From: Malachius bipustulatus
Taxonomy: Eukaryota; Arthropoda; Insecta; Coleoptera; Melyridae
NCBI GenBank assembly: GCA_910589415.1
Contig: OU342637.1
Coordinates: forward strand, 24,713,162 to 24,777,161
Direction: 5' to 3'
DNA length: 64,000 bases
The translations under genes were made by a program, and so were the position numbers. Shown here one piece after another: positions 22,041 through 35,600 of this stretch (position 1 is the stretch's first letter; each line of letters begins with the position of its first letter). A model generated the notes under the pieces. The model did not search any database, was not told the origin of the DNA, and saw nothing but the letters and a program-made list of their open reading frames with translations.

Positions 22041-25009
22041 ATCCGCATATTCCTGAATCAGCGGACAGCTAATACTGTGTGGTTCAGCATTTTTGTGACC
22101 GTCTCACTCTAACTGTGTATGTCTAAATTGTCTGCTCCGTGGATTCTACTACCAGGATCAGACGGATTGCCCGCAGCTGGATACAGCGGGTACGACAGGA
22201 CGTCAGACTGAATCAACGTAGCTGGTGGATTAACAGTGGAGCTATAGCGGACGAAACAAAACGCCAGACACACCAGTCATGACCAACGCAGCCTGGTGGA
22301 AAAGGGTAGGTCGAGTGCTGTCGAGGAAAAGTTTCCTTCACTTGTTGCCACAGAATCCCAATAATGTATCCACTGCAAGACACTTACCCCACCCAGGTAA
22401 CTTTGAGTTGCAAAAGATTGGCCTTACCGAAACCCAGTGCGAATGAGTTGAAAGGAAAAATTCCTATTTGAAATAAGCGGGCATCGTCGACAGCGATTGA
22501 AGTGATGCTTAGAACTCTCCATTTCTGATAATAGGAGGTTGCTCTTGAAAATTGAGTCATGAAGTTGCATTTGACGAAATTAATCAAAGCAAGAGTTTGA
22601 TGAAACGGTAAAATTGTTTCGATCGCTAAAAGTGGAAAAACCAATTGCCTTTCGCTTGCAAGAAATATATAACGTTGACCTGACTTGGGGTGTAATTATT
22701 AGCATAAAAAAGAACGCTGGATCGTGTACATCAAAAGAGGGCAAGTCGTTATTATGCGTCCTCTGTTAAAGAATTCCCTGGAAAACATCATTCTCTTACC
22801 AGTTGAAATTAATGAAAAACTTCTAGCCTTAGACGCGCTTTTATTGTAAAGGCAATAAATGAAATTTAATGACGTTTCTTTCAATAGAACTTTGATGAAT
22901 GAAAAATAAAGGGCTTCGTTGAATGCTAATATACCTTTCAGGCTCTTTACAGTTCTTTTATAGGTAAGCGGAAAAGTTAAAGAAAGAACAATTAATTAGA
23001 CCGTTCTGAAAACTGGAACTCTGCGGGGCCAACTTTTTCCCTCTTAGAGCTCTCGCGAGGGGATTTTGAAGAGACATTGCGAATTAATACAAATGACATA
23101 CGTCATCTAGCGTTACGAAGAACATTGAGCTGTAATTATACATGATGTCGTGTAATTACCAGGCCATTAACCCGCCCTACATTAAGTCCTCCTTTGCAGG
23201 GAAACGAGGCTCATATGGAAATTTGGATTAAAAAGTTCGTCCCTTTATATTGCCAGAATTTAACAGTCAAATGTTAACGAAATTGCTTGGCTGGGCTTCC
23301 TTTTACAATTATTTTTATGGCCTCTACTTAAAATTGATGGTCATTTTCATAAAAAATAGCCTAAAGTTTGATAATATAGAAAATATATAATTATTTTCTT
23401 ACATACTATATATAACAATGACGCACAAGAAGAAGATGAAAGAGAAGAATAAACAAACATAATTTGTCATATGTAGCTGATCAAACAACTTGAAAACTCC
23501 AACTCGAAAACAATTCTTTCTTCCTCCTTCAAGCGTATAAACAAGTCCTCGCCTCACTTAGTATTCCCTTCCAATTCCATCAACGTCCCGTCGGTGAAAT
23601 ACCTCCAGCAACAAATCCGGTCCTTTTCCCCGCTCATTTCAATCACAATAACACTTGATGCAGTAAATCATTCATGTCGCGGAGAATGACATTCAAGGCG
23701 ACGTGCAATAGATATAATAATAGGCGGCGTCATAAACCGACCCCCATTAATATTTCATAAAGGGCAAAGAGGTAGAGGCAGTGTCTTTGCATTCCGCTGA
23801 TGCGTCGCTATCCAAAGGTTCCCGAAGTGTCTCTTGACGTCAACCTCAATCGACGCTGTTCCCCTTCACCGCTAGCGCTCGGGGAGGTAGACGATGAATT
23901 ATTATAGAGTCTGAGCGCAATTCTGGGTATTGGAATAAGCTTTGCATGACTTGGTGAGCAGCGACAGGACAAGTACCTAATGAACTTTGCATTGAGTAAA
24001 GGTCTTGGTTTATAGCAACCGGCTTCAATATTGATTTCTGATTGTTGCTCTCCTCACAGTGCTCGCGATAACGGGGGAATTCCGTTTCATTACCAGCAAA
24101 ATACGACCAAAACATGGATTTATAGACTCACATAGGTAACTAAGATTGCAGTACATTTGGACTGAGAACTCGACTCAAATTATAAAGGTATTAATGAAGA
24201 CCTTCCTATTTCAGGCACTTCAGGTTTAACTGAAAAGTCACCAGAAATCGCCTAGACTAATTTCGCACACGGACGTTTCCTCTGCTTAGAAGTAGAAGCG
24301 AGTGCTGAAAGAAAAGGGTGATCAACTAAACCAGTCTTGAGGTAACAGCTACTGGGAGATTTGTCATCTCTTGAGCGCGTTTCTGAGTTTCTGTGAAGAG
24401 GGAACCCCCATAATTTTGACAATTTTTTTTTATTGGATTCCTTGAATTTTTGAACGTACGTTATTATCTATTACGTTCCAAAAACCTTAGATATTTAATC
24501 TTAAAACCAGGTCTCTTCTGAGATCTTAGCCCGCCGGCGGCGTTCGACCTTCGGCCAGAAGTTTCAGTAGATTCCCCGTCAAAATTAAAATTTGTAATTT
24601 TTTTTGGTTTCGTTTTTTTTTTTTCTATATCACTGCGACCCTTAAAGCAATAAACTCCCCGTCTAAGTTAAAGCCGGTGTGTTTTAACTGTGCACATTTT
24701 GTGTTATTTTTTTCTCTATCGCTCCTCAAGGACCAACATTCTGAGATCGCGCGAAAAAGTTAAATTTCCCTAAAAGTTAGTCACGCGTTAGTTTGACACA
24801 AGGGCAGGCAAACCAAAGGAAATAATTTTTGCCGACACAAAAAAACAAGATGGCGGCTATATTATGATTTTGACGTAACGATAAGACTCCAAGCTACGAC
24901 GTGCTGAGACGTCAAAATCGAAAAGTCGTAGAACAAATCGTCTTTTTTTCAACAAACGTCATTAAGGTGACGTTAAAATCAGTGATGAATTTTTTAGCGG
25001 TGTCAAAAT
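22041..25009. other. Non-coding; short diverged repeat near 24574-24720
   Basis: No gene is recognised. CCCCGTC followed by AA-TTAAA occurs at 24574 and 24657, with T-rich tails, suggesting a small tandem duplication. Minus-strand frames at 22384-22644 and 23846-24115 have no recognisable motif. Confidence 0.3.
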
Positions 25010-25990
25010 GAAGACAATACCCTGGACTCGCGCCCGGTTATCCAAAAACTGAGATGAAAAAATCAAAATTGTAACTTTTCAAACGCCAAAGTCGAAAATT
25101 CGCGCGGAAAAATCGGCCATTTTCGGTCCGTCGTAGCGCCGCCATTTTTGAAATTTCAGCAAAAAATTGTAATTTGCGACACAATAGTTTTTCGACTATC
25201 GAGTGATCCCCGAGTCGCCGTGCCCTGAAATTACGAAGAAAAAAATTTCCGAATTTTTGTTGATCTTCGCGTATTTTTTAGTATAATCGGCGAAGTTTTC
25301 AAAGAAAAAATCTGTGATTCGGATATTTTTGTCTGTAAATTCGGCCTTGGTGGTCGTGAGAAGATCACAAAGGTACCGGCGTGTAGGTGAAAATTGGTTC
25401 TCGCGGACTGCAAAATTTGGTCGTAATTGAAGCAATTGTCTGACATTCATAAGCTGTCAAAGTTGATTTTGAAAAAAAATTAGCCAATTTTTAAAAGCGC
25501 CTGTAGCGGCTATTGTGGAATATTTCGCGATTGCATTTTCACGTTTCATTTGCTGAGGAGATACCTCATCGACGAAAAACAATCGTGCATTCGAAGCGCC
25601 CACCGTTTTGGAGAAAATGGCCGAGCAAATTTGTTTATGAAAATAAAAAAAAATCAAAACGGTTAAAAATTTCAGATCGGTACGCTTGGATCGTGGCGAG
25701 TCTCAAACCGAAATCCGTTTTTCGATTTCGCTGATAGTTTAGGAGAAAATGTCGTTCGAATAACTGATTATGTGGAAAATCCGTAAACACTTTTAGAGTC
25801 TGAAAAACCTTAAAAAACCGAAACACCGAAAATAGACGCTTCCCGCGCGGCAACGGATCCCGCTCATTTTTAATAGGCATCGTGGGACCGTCCGCCGTTT
25901 AAAAGGAGCAAAGGCCTGTACGACAAAAAAATGGCGGCTCTAGAGTGTTTCCTAGGAATGTCACAGACACACAGACCGACAGATATACGT
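25010..25990. repeat. CpG-dense repeat-like segment
   Basis: CpG density and GC rise sharply compared with the flanks. For example, 25081-25140 holds about ten CpGs in 60 bp. The segment contains ATGGCGGCT/GCCGCCATTTTT strings in both orientations and ends near CACAGACACACAGACCGACAG, a tail seen in some dispersed insect repeats. Several overlapping frames are open on both strands but carry no motif. It is probably an unclassified transposable-element piece rather than a gene. Confidence 0.4.
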
Positions 25991-27495
25991 TTTTGGAAAG
26001 CAAGGGCGCATATTCGGGATTTCGATTATTTTTCCAAAATATCGAGCCAACAGCGTGGCGAGCCATTTTCTTGCCGTGATACTCAAGAGTACAGGCGTGG
26101 GAGGATTTGACGCAACCATTCTCTATTGGCTGAATTAATTAAGTGAGTGCCTACTATACTGGCGAGCCCTAAAAGCCTCCCTGATTACTTTCCCATTCTC
26201 TGGTGAGATCGCGAGCAGGGTGAAGAGACCCTGCCACCTTTAGACTTATTAAGGTACAATCAATCGCTAAATCTTTTTACCTTTAACCATTAACTTCGAT
26301 TTTTATTTCCAGTTCGGGACGTTATGTCATAATAAGTTCTGCGAGTTCAATAACAGAATCGATACAATCATTATTGTGAAAATTTATCTCGAGACTCAGT
26401 TCTGGCTAGTAATTTTTCTTCCATTTCTGCTACATAAATGGCTTTTTTTATTTGAGCACATCTCTAATGTGCAAAGGAGAGTTGGAGTAATTTTTAAGTA
26501 GCAGCACTTTAAAAACACCTTCTACTGGATTCACTGAAAGAGTAATGAGAACGGCAGCGTTGTTTTCGTTCTCTTTGGCGAAAGCAAAACACTGGGAATT
26601 TATTGCTGGTCTGGAGCATTTTAGCCTCTAGATTTGGCATGAACGCTGCAATTTTCTATTATTTGCGAGTGATACCAGAACGTGTATCAAAAGTGCATGC
26701 GATGGTAATTTATTTATGAAAGGTGGTTGGCTATACGTACTTTTGCTTTCTATTTTAGTCTGGAATCGATATGAAATATTAAAGAGGCCGATAAAATTCA
26801 CGTTTTGAACATGTTATTTATGGTTTAGACTAAACAACAATTCAGACTGGATAATCAAATTTAAATTCATAACTAAGTTACCGCTCGCTAATTAATTATT
26901 GTACCCAATTTGATCGATTTTCGCGGTAAAATTTTATTTATTTCATTTCTACCGTCTTTTTTTGTTATCATACCCTTATTTTTCGGTGACTGATATTAAA
27001 ATTTCACTCTTTCTTTCCCTGCTAACGCTTCAAACGAAGAGAATTTATTACTGGTACCGTCAGTATTCTCAATATGATTTTTATTGAAATATAACTTCTT
27101 ATATGATCCGGTATTATTGTACTGTAAAGAGATAATAAAATAATCACAATATTATTCTAAAATTACATCCACCACAAGAAACATCCTTGCCTTGGATGTG
27201 TATTTTCTGGAGTAGCTTTTCATCATGGGATATGCCTGTGGGCCCAGCAACCCTTTGAATTATGGATACGTTTTAAATCATCAATGACATAACAGACAGC
27301 TTTACATCCCAAAGCGACGCTGTTACGGTTGAGTGTCGAAATAATTGCAAATCTAAATAATGTGAGCCCACCTACATAAAAGCTCTTGCTTATGTTTCAG
27401 TGTAACAATAAAATCAAAGAACTGAGCAATAATAATTATCGAATATAAATCTGGGATTACTGTCGAGGTTGAAGTAAGTGAAATCGTTTCCTTAC
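25991..27495. other. Non-coding, possible intron
   Basis: AT-rich sequence with nothing recognised. It would be intron if the minus-strand exon at 27496-27559 is real. Confidence 0.35.
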
Positions 27496-27559
27496 CTGGA
27501 TGTACTGCGTTGCCAACTACGATGAATGTTAGTTCCAATACCAGACAAAATAAGGGCAC
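27496..27559 (-). CDS. Candidate internal exon encoding a signal-peptide core
   Basis: On the minus strand, a T-rich tract ending TTTTTTGCAG (acceptor AG at 27561-27560) precedes 64 nt that end CATCCAG|GTAAGG, a near-consensus donor (GT at 27495-27494). The phase-0 reading gives 21 codons plus one base, with the hydrophobic run PLFCLVLELTFIVVGNA followed by V-H-P: a signal-peptide h-region with a small-residue cleavage site (G-N-A). Joined in phase to the exon ending at 36567 it would follow MKSGNVME, supplying a lysine-bearing n-region. The mature protein, and so the function, is not visible. Long-intron, signal-peptide-first architecture is common for secreted or cell-surface insect proteins. 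No transcript evidence is available. Confidence 0.5.
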
Positions 27560-30500
27560 CTGCAAAAAAAATTATTAGAAAATGGTTTCATTGATTCAAA
27601 TCACAAGTTGTATCATAGATGTGTTAGTAATTACCTAGTAACACGGGCTATCATAAGAAGAAGTTTTCATTAACATCGGGATGTTAGTAAATTATAAGCC
27701 GCGACCTCGCCCCATGCCTATAATTTATTGGCACTGAAAGTGAATAGTTTCTAGGGCCTAAAGTGTCACAAAAAGAATAAAATTCAACAGTTTACATCAA
27801 GGAAAAGATTTGATGAAAATTCAAACCCAGGGGACTAAATCAACCATTCTAGTTCGTTACGGAGTAATTGGTTTTGGATGGTACCTAACAACGAAGAAGA
27901 AAAAGAAGATGAAGAAAAATAAGTAAATTGAATGTATAAAAGATGAACCTCTCCGACACTAATGTTAATGCTAGCTGCAATGGAGGTTACCGAGAAATTA
28001 AATCCCCGCTCGCGATTTAATCCCGGATTTTATAACGCGATGAACTACTTTTTCATGAAACTTTCAACCGTGCACATAATTCGGGTACTCCCGCGATATA
28101 TGACACTGGTAAAATGGTATGTCCCCTCATAATAGGGTGTAAAAAACGTTTAAATTTGCATTTTCGAGCCATAGCTGGCTCGGTTCCAGGTCCCTGCATC
28201 CCGTGCATATCCGACAATACCCCGGTTAACGCAACACGAAGATGAACTCCCGGTCCCGGTGCATTTCGAGGGATTACCGGAGGACACTCGGATCTCCGAG
28301 GATATTAAAAACTTTCGGTTCTGCACTTTTACTATTATTATTCATGATAGCTGGCTGCAACTATTGCAACTCTCTCTCCCTTAGGATTTACAACATTTAT
28401 ATTTAACTAAAACAAACAGGATGGTCCATCACTTCTTATGTCCATCAGCGGGTTAATTTAAAATATAAAAAATTGAACCTTTGAGGATTCGTGTAATTAT
28501 CGTGTAATCATAACTGAACTCTGAAGTCTTTACTTTTGGACATATTGCATTTGGGCGTCCTAATTTGGAAGGGGGGCGTATCAATGGTTGGGAATAATAT
28601 TGGACCATAGAATGGCACAATCAGTTTTTCTGGGTACCAGCGATAAAAAACTGTAATTTGGTGGTAGGGTGGTGAAATAAAAATCGCTGAAAGGAAATAT
28701 AAAAAATCTAATTAGAACTATTGATATTTCTAGTGACCAGTAACCTGAAGAGGGTAGGTATCATAAATCCTTAAGCAGACTGAGTAAACAGTGTCAGTGC
28801 GAAGAATCCCCAAATTTATTCGAGTTTAATGGTATGTCCAGTATAAATCCTGTGAGCCATTGAACTCAAATGTATTACTAGATAAAAGTCTAGTAGAACA
28901 TAAAAATGTATCTCTTATTTATTCAAGAGTTTAGAGTTACGAAAATGTAAAGCTGGATTTATGTCTTCAGTGGTGCTTTTAGAATTTTATAAAATTTATT
29001 CAAAATAAACTAGCAAAAATCCTTGTAGATAAAATATTAGATGCAAATAATATTGATTCAGTCGTAGTGGTGATGCCGATGCGGTAGCTTACAAGAAATT
29101 GCTTGAATCTCCGTTTCATATCCTCCCGCTCCGGTATGTTACCCGTATGAGGGCTTATATGTCACACTAGAGAATCGGTGTAAAAAATACCCAGTAAAAA
29201 GTAAACACAGTTGTTCTGAATGATTTCCCTGTGCGACGGCTTCACAATTTATCATTTGAAAAATGGTCGCTGTCTCCTTGTATTGCCGAGATAAGAAATG
29301 CACATTCATTCTCGTTTGTGTCTTTTGCTCTTGCTGCCGGTTTGTATACGGGGGACCAAGGCAATTGCGTTGGAAAATTTAGAAACCCAGAAAGACAAAT
29401 AATATAAATCAAAGAGGAAAAAATTATTGAAACGAATAGAAAAATGTCTCCCGCATCTCGAAGAAATAAGAAAGGGACTTGTGCTGATGCCAGGCCACTC
29501 ATGTGGAATTTAAGAAAGGACAATTGAAACAAAATGACAAGGAATGACAGTTCTTAGGATCAAATGGAATCGCTGATGGAAATATAGTTTATTTACGAAA
29601 TTCAAGAGTTTTCACCAATGGGAGCTATCTCATAGACTTGTTTCTTGTTCAGTCAAATTGATATACCTAATTTTGAAAAGTATACTCCAGAAATTATAGC
29701 CTTTCTAATATATATTAGAAAGGCTCTCTAATAGCTATTAGAAAGGTAATATCAGAATAAAAAGTTAGGTCTAGCACAGATATAACGACTATGTATAATT
29801 AAAATAATTGGTTGATTTTTGTTTCCCTATGATATCGAGCGTAAAAGCTTGATAACATAAAACTAATCACGTAGTGGCAACGACAAATCAGAATGAAGTA
29901 GAAATAATAAAAATAGGACCGTGCACACACCGCGGTAAAACAAACTGGATTACATCGCGGATTAGAATTGCAAGGGCATGCAGCACATCGAAGAAAACAA
30001 ACTTAATTCCAGTCTGTGACATTTTTATTAATGCAGAAGCAGAATGTGGACCGAAAGAATGCTGATTGATCGTCCGGACTGGAAGCATAATGACGTGACA
30101 AAAATCTCAAACCTTTCGTCCTCGACCGTCTGGTAAATTGTTTCCCCAGCGAAGGAAAGGCCTCCATATTCCTTGTTATTCCGGAATGAAACCGCAAGGT
30201 CCTAGATATCTCCTTCCTATTATGTACACGTTCCCGAACACTAACACTAACGCGACCAGAACCAGACCTCGTCATCTTATTGGCGACCTAACGAAACCAT
30301 TAAGGAAAAAACTCGTGTCAGCATCATCGAGAAGGAGGTTTATTGCTGTTTTCATAGACATAGAAATGGAAAAGCAATCGTTAGGCTCGTAAAATTATCG
30401 AGTTTCGTAATAAAAATACAATTTTTTGTTACACATTTATATTATACTTAAATAAATAAGTTATCTGGATCAAATTAAGGGAAAATTGTAGTAAACTATT

Positions 30501-31449
30501 CTGGTACTAAATAAACTGAAAGCTCCCTCATCAGACTAAATCCACCCGTCCATCAATCAGTTCAAAACATGCAAATTTGCCTGAGATAGCTCGAAATGTG
30601 AAACGGAAACTATGTTGCGCTAAATTGTATGCACTAATCTAATTTGAGAGCGACCTGCATTGCTGCGTACAATAGGTTTCAGCTGTTTGTATCCTTTGAA
30701 GGGAAATATGAGGCAGTCTGCTCACATATAAGGCAGATATCGTTAACTCCCACCATTGTATCGATTCAACTGGGGCTAATAACTCTTCCAGGTGATGTTA
30801 ATTTACAACCAACAAATCCTTTGAATAGTGCAGGATAATCAGGATCGGGAAATAGGTTGACTCACTTCCTGAACTAATTGTATGCGGGCTGCTAAACTCT
30901 AAAACAGTAACTTATGTATGCAATGAGTCTGTTTTGTAATCTGGTGGGGTTCACATAGGTAGATAGGTACAAGTCAATGATAAACAGCCAGTCCGCAGCT
31001 GCTGCAGAGCGTGCACTCTACAAACATTACTCTTGTTGTCATAACCATTTTGTTGACCTTCGTCATTTATTGATTGACTTCACTCCAGAATATGCAATGG
31101 AAGATGTCAAGTGTTATGTCAGAAATTCAAGTATAATGTCAGAAGAGGATTTCTACACATAATTGAGATACCAAAGAAAGTGTCAATGTTGTTGAGCGTT
31201 TCTGCACAACGTGATTTTTTAAACAGGTAAGTTTCTCTATCGTAAGCGCATGGAGCTTTGATGCAGCCAATTATAATAGGACGATACATTTTTCCCATCT
31301 ATTAAAAGAAAGAGCAAATTTGACTAACTCAGTTATCGAGTTATCGAATACAAACCCATCCTGTAGAGATGATGGTTCACCTTATCCCCAGTATATGTAT
31401 GTAATAGGCCTATTACGGCTTTCATTTATTTTCTATTAAGCTCCAATAG
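27560..31449. other. Non-coding; probable intron of the minus-strand gene
   Basis: Nothing gene-like was supported. A perfect 26-bp palindrome (GCCTTTCTAATAT and its complement) lies at 29699-29724, followed by a second short palindrome, CTAATAGCTATTAG. Overlapping frames at 29874-30392 carry no motif. Confidence 0.35.
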
Positions 31450-32690
31450 CTTTTTGGTATTTTTTTCGACATGCCCTATATAAAAGCCTTCGAATGGTCC
31501 AATCTTGGCAAATTTTGCCAGTGCTGGAGAAGTTCCCTCTCACTCCAGTTGCATGTTGTTGTTTCGGCAATATTTGGTAATATGCTGGTTTTGCTCGAAT
31601 AAATTTGGATTCGGCATCTTCCCTGATCAGAGAGTCGGCAAGTTCGTTCTCTCCACGTCCAACATGGCCCGGAATCCAGATCAGAGTTACTTCGTGGCTC
31701 CTTGCTAGGACATTCAGAGTGACATTCAGACAGTTCCAGATCAGCTTGGACTTGCAGAGCTAAGGGCTTTTAAAGCCACTTGTCTTTAAATTATCTTTAT
31801 TGACTTGGTAGTGCATATTTTTCTTCACCTGCGCCCAGAGCTCTATGGCATAGATTCTGGCCTGGAAAGTTCTTCTGGCCTCGAGAAGACTCTCTTTTTT
31901 CAGCCAGCGCTACACACCCCAGCTAAACTTCCTACGGATGGCTTAGATACATCGGTGAATCATCTCTGTTAGGAGTTCATTTTTGTTGTCCTCCCACACG
32001 TCTCTTCTTGGAGAAGGATCTTTGGCATTATGAACGAGGGCTAACCCAGTAGACTGTGACTTTCTATGTTTGTCATCCAGTAATCTGGTTCGCGTCAAGG
32101 AATAAGCCTCTAGAAAGCTTATCGCCATCTGCAGAATTTTTTTATATTGTCTATCTGACCTCTTTCTCTCTGAATACATATGGAGAAGTGGAAAGTCCAG
32201 TAGGATTTCCATAGCCGCCGCTGGTAATAGCACCACAGATCGTCAGACAAGATAGTCTCTATAGAATAAAGGGCTTTATTTTGGCCATGGCCACTAGGCT
32301 TTTGACCACCAAGCGGTACTACCATACGCTATCATAAGTCTTACGACCATTACATGAAGCCAGTGTATTTGTTTGGATGCAATTCCTGACATGTTTTGCC
32401 ACAGATCCTTTTACTCGTCCACAAGGAGAGTTTGTCTTTGTGTGGGAGACTTTTTCGAAATGGGAGTTTCAAGTAAGCTTTTCTATCCCGGACTGGATAA
32501 CTCCTAGGTACTTGGCTTCCTTTGCAAATGGAATGGTTTCTGCCAGAAGAGTTGGGGGTGTTAAACAGTTCTTCTTTTTCTGGAAAATGGTAATATGACA
32601 GTTTTGCGAAGATTGACTGACATGTCGTATTCACTTTCGCACCACGGATAAGTTACGTCGAGTATTTCTTGAAGAACCCTAGAAATGGTC
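31450..32690 (-). pseudogene. I-group non-LTR retrotransposon fragment (RT end and RNase H)
   Basis: Read on the minus strand from 32690 downward: a linker with S-V-N and K-T-V, then a region like the RT thumb (KDLWQ, HWLHVMVVRLMIAYGS, then TAWW), then PAAAMEILLDFPLLHM. The RNase H follows with IYAIELWAQ, LIWNCLNVTLNVLARSHE and VTLIWIPGHVGRGENELAD near 31690-31625. These are hallmark blocks of I/LOA-type elements that carry RNase H (A-E-I-Y-A-I ... W-I-P-G-H-x-G-x-x-G-N-E-x-A-D). Several frame changes and stops are present, and nothing homologous is seen above 32690, consistent with 5' truncation on insertion. If the host gene model holds, the fragment sits in its 9-kb intron. Confidence 0.75.
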
Positions 32691-35600
32691 AACAGTCAAC
32701 AGTCAAACGGTTGGGAAAAAGGAGTTAGATCGAAAAAAATTTAGGCAGGTTGATTTTTTTATATTCCTTGGCGAATGTAAAATCCCAAAGGGCGTATAAA
32801 AACCTACAGTGGAAAATGTGCCATCGTGAAAACATGACGGATCTCCAAAATTCCAAAGTTTTCAAAGACTCCAAAGTCCCTGTCAACTTCAAAATTTTAA
32901 ATTGCCCGGAGGTCATGCGAGAAATAATTTTTAAGGTATTGTTACGGCATTTAAAGTAGGGATGTTGCTTGAATACCCACTGAATGGCGACGCCCCTGGA
33001 TGAAGTGTTGGCCCGCCTACCGGTGCGTGTGGGACGTGTCGCTTGGCCGCACCCAACACGAGTTCGATATACCTTTTGGTATTCTTGGTATCAGAAGCGG
33101 CATCTACGCGGAAAATTTTCGGCTATGGGAGCAAAATTTGAAAATTAACTATCAGGAAGAGCCTACCACGATATCTAGGACTCGGGGAAATTGTAGGTAT
33201 CCCAAGTGACTGATGATTTTTACTTAGAGACAAACTGAGGTCTATTTTCGAGATATATAAGCAGGAAATTTCTGAGGAATGGCTGCACGAAAACATATTT
33301 TCACAAATTTAATTAATTAATTAATTAATTAATTAATTAACGAGTCTACTGTCTACTGAAAAAACTACCCCTAAATAATTTAATATCTGGAAGTTTCCAG
33401 TTCACCCGGCATCAGTAACAGTGGCTCTGATTCCCCAAATCTTAAGCCCGATCCTAAGCAACATCCACATGAGCTCATCAACGCACAAAGGTGTGTTCTA
33501 ATTAAACTCGGGATAATATCGATCCCCCGGGTAATATAGGGGGAGTGTAAGGTAAATAAGGTTCGGTAGTCATGTTAATTAGCGCCAACAAACGTACAGA
33601 TGCTGGTTTGTCGTTAGAGCTAATATAACCTAGCATGGGATGCTAGTAGTAGCGTTGAACCGCAACGGCAATCAGAAAACCGCGGCCACAGCTGCTAATT
33701 CAGTTACACTATTATCCCGAATCTGATGGCTGGGAGTTAATTTTATACAGCGAGGAAGGACTTGGGACACGGGACGATGTCATAATCTGGGCTCCTGGGG
33801 GACCCGATATTGAACGGGGCCGTTTCGGTAGTTAGACCGCTACGTGACAGCTGTTTCGGCCGATTTTCCATTTCATTTCTCTTCGATATTAATATAATGT
33901 CACATTTAGTCTGAATTAATCGTATGAAATATGCATGTGGTGTTGTCCTGATGCCGCATGAAGAGGTGGCTGTTTCTCTAAAACGATGAAACTGTTTTTA
34001 ATAACGTTTTAATTAAACAGAAATTCCTTTAATTGGCAAAACTTACGGGAAAGTTGGTATCATACTCACGTACCTTTATGGATATGTGGAAGGGCTTAAG
34101 TAGGTCGCTTTTCGCAATAATAATCCACAATAATAAGTTTTGCTCTGCCTGTTTGTTATAAAACAAAAGATCCTTTTGCCAAATGAACATTATTTTTTTA
34201 TTTGAACCATTTTTCTTTGAGTATAAGGGTATGTTTTATTTATTTTTTTAATCACACAACGTAGGGCTTTTTTATTACCATAAATGTAATATCAAATTTA
34301 TAGCCCCCTCCCCCCATCTTGCGATCAGGTATTCACGCTTCATCGTTCTGGTTTGGTTGCAAACGAATCTGGAAGTCTCCGTACTTGAGCGAAAGGAACT
34401 AATAACCTTTTCATCCGCTTGAAAGACTCTTCTGTCCTGTAGAAATTTGAAATAAAAAAAGGAATAAGCGTTCTCTAAAATTTAATATAACAACACGAAC
34501 GAACATAAACAAGCCTCACGTGCAACGATACGCCAATACCCATGTATATCAGGCTGTACAGTCATCAGGTTTTTCTTCGTTTGATTGAGCGAACTGTCTT
34601 TTTCCTTTTACTTTTTTTACGGTTATGCATAAAAAAAGCTAATCATCTTTCTGATTTACCTACAAAGACAAATACGGCGATGAAAATGATCCATGAAACA
34701 GGAAGTACGTCGCATTATTGATAAGACACTAAACAAATACTTCACGATTAAATTGGAATTAACCCAAGTCAACATAAATTTATTAAAGGGATACCCGCCT
34801 GTCGTAGCAACACACGATTGGTTAGAGCCGTGGCGTATCAAGAAACCTAAATCAACTAATGAATCGTTTGTTTTGATATGGGAAAGTACTGTAAAGGGCC
34901 CGCACCTACGACATAAGTGGGGGGGGGGACTTCTTAATATAGCCCTCAATTATAATTAAAATGCATTATATGATTGTAGAGCTTCACTAAGGTCAGTCCC
35001 ACTGATCTAACAAATAGAGGCGTTGTCCACTCTTGAATACCGTACACGCAGAGAGCAGCGGTGATTTTCATAATATTGTTCCGATATCCTAGTGCTGCAG
35101 TGGCAACGGCCGGTCCAGGATGTTGACATAAGATCCTACCGCGGTCACGTTGGCCTGGCACAGAAGAAGCGCATACCTTGATGAATAGATCTTTTTGTGG
35201 TATTATGTTCTCCTGGTACCTCGCGACGTTTGCATCGGGAAATCTCGACCATGAGAGGGAAAGTTCGAGAACTAACGTCCACAGCTAGACTATCAGGATG
35301 TCTAAAAGCTACTCCTGCTGACTAGGATGTTCCAGAAATAGAACTTGCGAGTCACAGAAGGACAAGCAGGAATTGGTAGCTCTCGAAGCCGTTACAGAAG
35401 AACACCTAGGGTGTATACAAGTTGATTATTAACCCTACAGTATTATTTAATGTATAACACCTGGTATTAAATCATTAAGCTACGTGGGGGCAAATACCTA
35501 AGGATCAAGACAGATATTTCGGGGATCGACCGCGTCTTCCTACGGGTGGAAACAAAGATGTCGCACCAGGATATAATGATTTTATTCAAGATGCATTCGA

